From Streptomyces sp. ISL-11 (GTDB lineage: Bacteria > Actinomycetota > Actinomycetes > Streptomycetales > Streptomycetaceae): a stretch of 43,307 bases of DNA. Below are positions 41,098 to 43,307 of this stretch, piece by piece; position 1 is the first letter of the stretch, and every line of letters begins with the position of its first letter. The translations under genes and the position numbers were made by a program. The notes below the pieces were generated by a model, which ran no database searches, was not told where the DNA came from, and saw only the letters and a program-made list of their open reading frames with translations. The stretch is from contig NZ_JAGGOL010000174.1 of NCBI RefSeq assembly GCF_018614525.1, positions 1-43,307 on the forward strand, given 5' to 3'.

Positions 41098-41229
41098 CGA
41101 AACCCCTAAGACCACCAGCCGTTACTTGCCCCGAAGGTACCGGTTCAACACAAGCAATAGGCCGGAACCGAGGAGCACCCGCCCACTGGACCAACCCCCA
41201 CCGATCCTTTCCTTCACCCACCCACGGAA

Positions 41230-41306
41230 GGGGCCGGGCCGGAGGGGGCGGTGTACGGGGCGTAAAGCGAAGCAGCCCCGTACACCGCCCCCGGAGGCCC
41301 GGCCCC
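41230..41306. repeat. Hairpin repeat family R2, copy 2
   Basis: A perfect 18-bp stem (41244-41261 with 41275-41292) closes the same 13-nt loop GTAAAGCGAAGCA as at 30818. Outside it a symmetric GGA/GGA interior loop leads to an 11-bp outer stem (GGGGCCGGGCC with its complement). The stem sequence differs from copy 1 yet stays fully paired. It lies between divergent genes, so it is not an ordinary terminator of either. Confidence 0.8.
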
Positions 41307-41446
41307 GCACCTGACCAGCCCCGCGCGGCGGCAACGCCCGCGCAGCGGGAAACGTCACCGCACCCGGAAACGGCGCGAACCCGAACCGCCCCGCGCAGCG
41401 GACCCGCACCGCTGACAGCCGACCCGCCCCGCGCGAGCGGACCCGG

Positions 41447-41452
41447 TACCGT
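41447..41452 (+). promoter_or_regulatory. Putative -10 box of the helicase-associated gene
   Basis: TACCGT ends 7 nt before ATG 41460; no ribosome-binding site. Confidence 0.4.
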
Positions 41453-41459
41453 AAACAGA

Positions 41460-43307
41460 ATGACCACTGCGAGGCGGGAGCCGGGCGACACCGGAGCGAC
41501 CGGCACGGAATCCGCCGCCCGGAGCGGCGGAACCCCGCGATCCGGCGAAACCCGCGGAGCACCCCGCACGCTGGCCGAGGAACTCCGCAACCGCCCCGAC
41601 GCCGCCCTCGCCGCCCTCCTGCGCGCCCGCCCGGACCTGCTCAACCCCGTGCCGGGCGACCTCACCCAGCTGGCGACCCGGGCCGGTACGCGCGCCTCCG
41701 TGGTGCGGGCGCTGGAGCGCCTGGACCGGTTCGCGCTCCAGGTCGCGGAGGCGCTCGCCGCGGCGCCGGACCCGTGCCCGTACCCGGTGCTGGACGCGCT
41801 GATGAGCGGCGACGAGCCGACCGACCCGCGCGTCCGGCGGGAGCTGCCGCGCGCGGTGGCGACCCTTCGCGAACAGGCCCTGATCTGGGGCGCCGAGGAC
41901 CGCCTGCGCCTGGTCCGCACCGCCCGCGAGCTGCTGGCGCCCACGCCCGCGCACCCGTCCCCCACGGGACTGGGGCCCACGGTCGCGGAGGCGACGGCGG
42001 GCATGTCGCCGGGCCGGATCCAGCAGATCATCGCGGCGGCCGGGCTGCCCGCGACGCACGATCCGGTGACGGCGGTGGCCTCGCTGACGGAGCTGTTCGA
42101 GGACCGTACGCGCATGGCGGCGCTGCTGGAGGCGGCACCGGCCGAGTCGACGGCGGTGCTCGGCAAGCTGCTGTGGGGTCCGCCCTACGGCACGGTGACC
42201 GCCGACCCGGCCCGCCACCTGCGCTGGCTGCTGGACCGCGGGCTGCTGCTGCCGACCGGGCCCGGCGGTGTGGTGCTGCCGCGCGAGGTGGCGCTGCACC
42301 TGCGCGCCGGGCACGCGCACCGTGCGCCGGAGCCGGTCGCCCCTGAGCTCGCGCCGGTCACCGAGCACGCGCCGCGCGTGGTGGACGCGACGGCGGCAGG
42401 CCAGGCGTTCACGGCGCTGACGATCGTCGAGGACCTGCTCAAGGAGTGGGAGACCGGCGGGCCGCCGGTCCTGCGCGCGGGCGGGCTGAGCGTCCGCGAC
42501 CTCAAGCGCGTGGCGGCCGTGCTGGACGCGACGGAGCCGGCGGCCGCGTTCTGGGTCGAGCTGGCGTACGCGGCCGGGCTGCTGGCGTCCGACGGCGAGG
42601 TCGACGAGCGGTACGCCCCGACGCCCGCCTACGACGACTGGCTGCTGCTGCCCGCCGAGCGGCGCTGGACGCGCCTGGCCACGGCCTGGCTCACGGCGAC
42701 CCGTACGCCCGGTCTGGTCGGCGGGCGCGACGCCAAGGCCCGCGCGCTGGCCGCGCTGGGCCCGGACCTGGACCGCGCCCCGGCCCCCGAGGTCCGCCAC
42801 CGCGTCCTGGCCCTCCTCGCGACGCTGCCGGAGGGCGCGTCCGTCGCACCGGACACCCTCCTGGCACGCCTGCACTGGGAGCGCCCGCCGCGCGCCACCG
42901 GCGAGCCCGGCACCGAGGACCTGCGGTCCCGGCTGGCCCGCTGGACGCTCACCGAGGCCGAACAGCTCGGCGTCACCAACCGCGGCGCGCTCTCCGGGCC
43001 CGGCCGCGCCCTGCTCGGCGAGACCACGCCGGGCGGGGACCCGGCCGCGTGGCGGCCGCCGGGCGAGGCCGAGCTGGGGGCGGCGGCCGCGCGGGCCGCC
43101 GCGCGCCTCGCACCGCTGCTGCCGGAGCCGCTGGACCACATCCTGCTCCAGGCCGACCTCACCGCCGTGGCCCCCGGCCCCCTGCGACGGCCGCTGGCGC
43201 AGATGCTGGGCGTGCTCGCGGACATCGAGTCCAAGGGCGGCGCCACGGTCTACCGCTTCACGCCGGGCTCGGTGCGGCACGCGCTGGACGCCGGGCAGAC
43301 GGCGACG
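41460..43307 (+). CDS. XPB/Ssl2-like helicase-associated domain protein, C-terminus outside window
   Basis: 616 codons are visible and the frame is open at the window end. After a low-complexity start come LAEELRNRPDAALAALLRARPDLLNPVPGDLTQLATRAGTRASVVRALERLDRFALQVAEAL, then winged-helix-like repeats (LRWLLDRGLLLPTGPGGVVLPREVALHL; AYAAGLLASDGEVDERYAPTPAYDDWLLL), and LDHILLQADLTAVAPGPL. This is the actinobacterial protein annotated as helicase C-terminal/XPB-like domain; no ATPase motifs are in the visible part. The precise role is unknown. Confidence 0.75.
   Translation, partial: MTTARREPGDTGATGTESAARSGGTPRSGETRGAPRTLAEELRNRPDAALAALLRARPDLLNPVPGDLTQLATRAGTRASVVRALERLDRFALQVAEALAAAPDPCPYPVLDALMSGDEPTDPRVRRELPRAVATLREQALIWGAEDRLRLVRTARELLAPTPAHPSPTGLGPTVAEATAGMSPGRIQQIIAAAGLPATHDPVTAVASLTELFEDRTRMAALLEAAPAESTAVLGKLLWGPPYGTVTADPARHLRWLLDRGLLLPTGPGGVVLPREVALHLRAGHAHRAPEPVAPELAPVTEHAPRVVDATAAGQAFTALTIVEDLLKEWETGGPPVLRAGGLSVRDLKRVAAVLDATEPAAAFWVELAYAAGLLASDGEVDERYAPTPAYDDWLLLPAERRWTRLATAWLTATRTPGLVGGRDAKARALAALGPDLDRAPAPEVRHRVLALLATLPEGASVAPDTLLARLHWERPPRATGEPGTEDLRSRLARWTLTEAEQLGVTNRGALSGPGRALLGETTPGGDPAAWRPPGEAELGAAAARAAARLAPLLPEPLDHILLQADLTAVAPGPLRRPLAQMLGVLADIESKGGATVYRFTPGSVRHALDAGQTAT

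Larger units (their letters stand above)
41098..41459. other. 362-bp divergent gap
   Basis: It holds the second R2 hairpin and the putative leaderless promoter of the helicase-associated gene. No gene is supported on either strand. Confidence 0.6.

Overview
The window looks like Streptomyces or a close relative. GC is very high with strong third-position bias, GTG/TTG/ATG starts are mixed, rare TTA codons occur, and the gene set is typical: futalosine menaquinone genes, a CGNR regulator, DUF2530, DUF3027 and DUF2771 proteins, and a leaderless-type TANNNT box just upstream of many start codons. No tRNA, rRNA, CRISPR array, integrase or transposase was seen.

Layout. 1-5112: a partial FAD-linked oxidase, serC, two exported proteins (peptidoglycan-binding; beta-propeller) and a class-C-type serine hydrolase. 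5247-7908: a compact lasso peptide operon of precursor, macrolactam synthetase, RRE/PqqD protein and transglutaminase-like leader protease. 8324-13029: the most unusual region. Two full-length homologous 356-residue M29-aminopeptidase-like proteins, one with metal ligands kept and one with them lost, flank three tandem genes encoding the identical 19-residue peptide MKKTIKVRKNSNYLGTLLG. An S9 prolyl-oligopeptidase-type enzyme and a 48-residue ORF follow. I infer an undescribed peptide-modification (RiPP-like) system. 13010-15388: RraA-like protein, AzlCD amino-acid exporter and a divergent CGNR regulator.

15455-26906 is mostly ordinary chromosome: a membrane protein, VOC protein, SGNH hydrolase, aldo/keto reductase, small hypotheticals, RNA 2',3'-cyclic phosphodiesterase, a MarR-MFS pair, a purine permease, DUF2530, a CtpE-like P-type ATPase and DUF1059. 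27190-35754: a large sacsin-like GHKL ATPase, DUF3027, an MFS protein, a DUF2771 lipoprotein, and mqnB-mqnD. 35841-43307: a cold-shock protein, small membrane protein, HAD phosphatase, an iron-box-preceded FecCD-type ABC importer without a binding protein, a HAAS-like membrane protein, and the start of an XPB-like helicase-associated protein.

Two families of intergenic hairpins recur. One acts as a bidirectional-terminator-type element (2101-2292, 26996-27150). The other has an invariant 13-nt loop on stems of different sequence (30788-30860, 41230-41306). A 31-bp imperfect direct repeat (7879, 15418) brackets the peptide cassette together with the Azl/CGNR genes. Functional calls come from reading motifs; no database search was possible.
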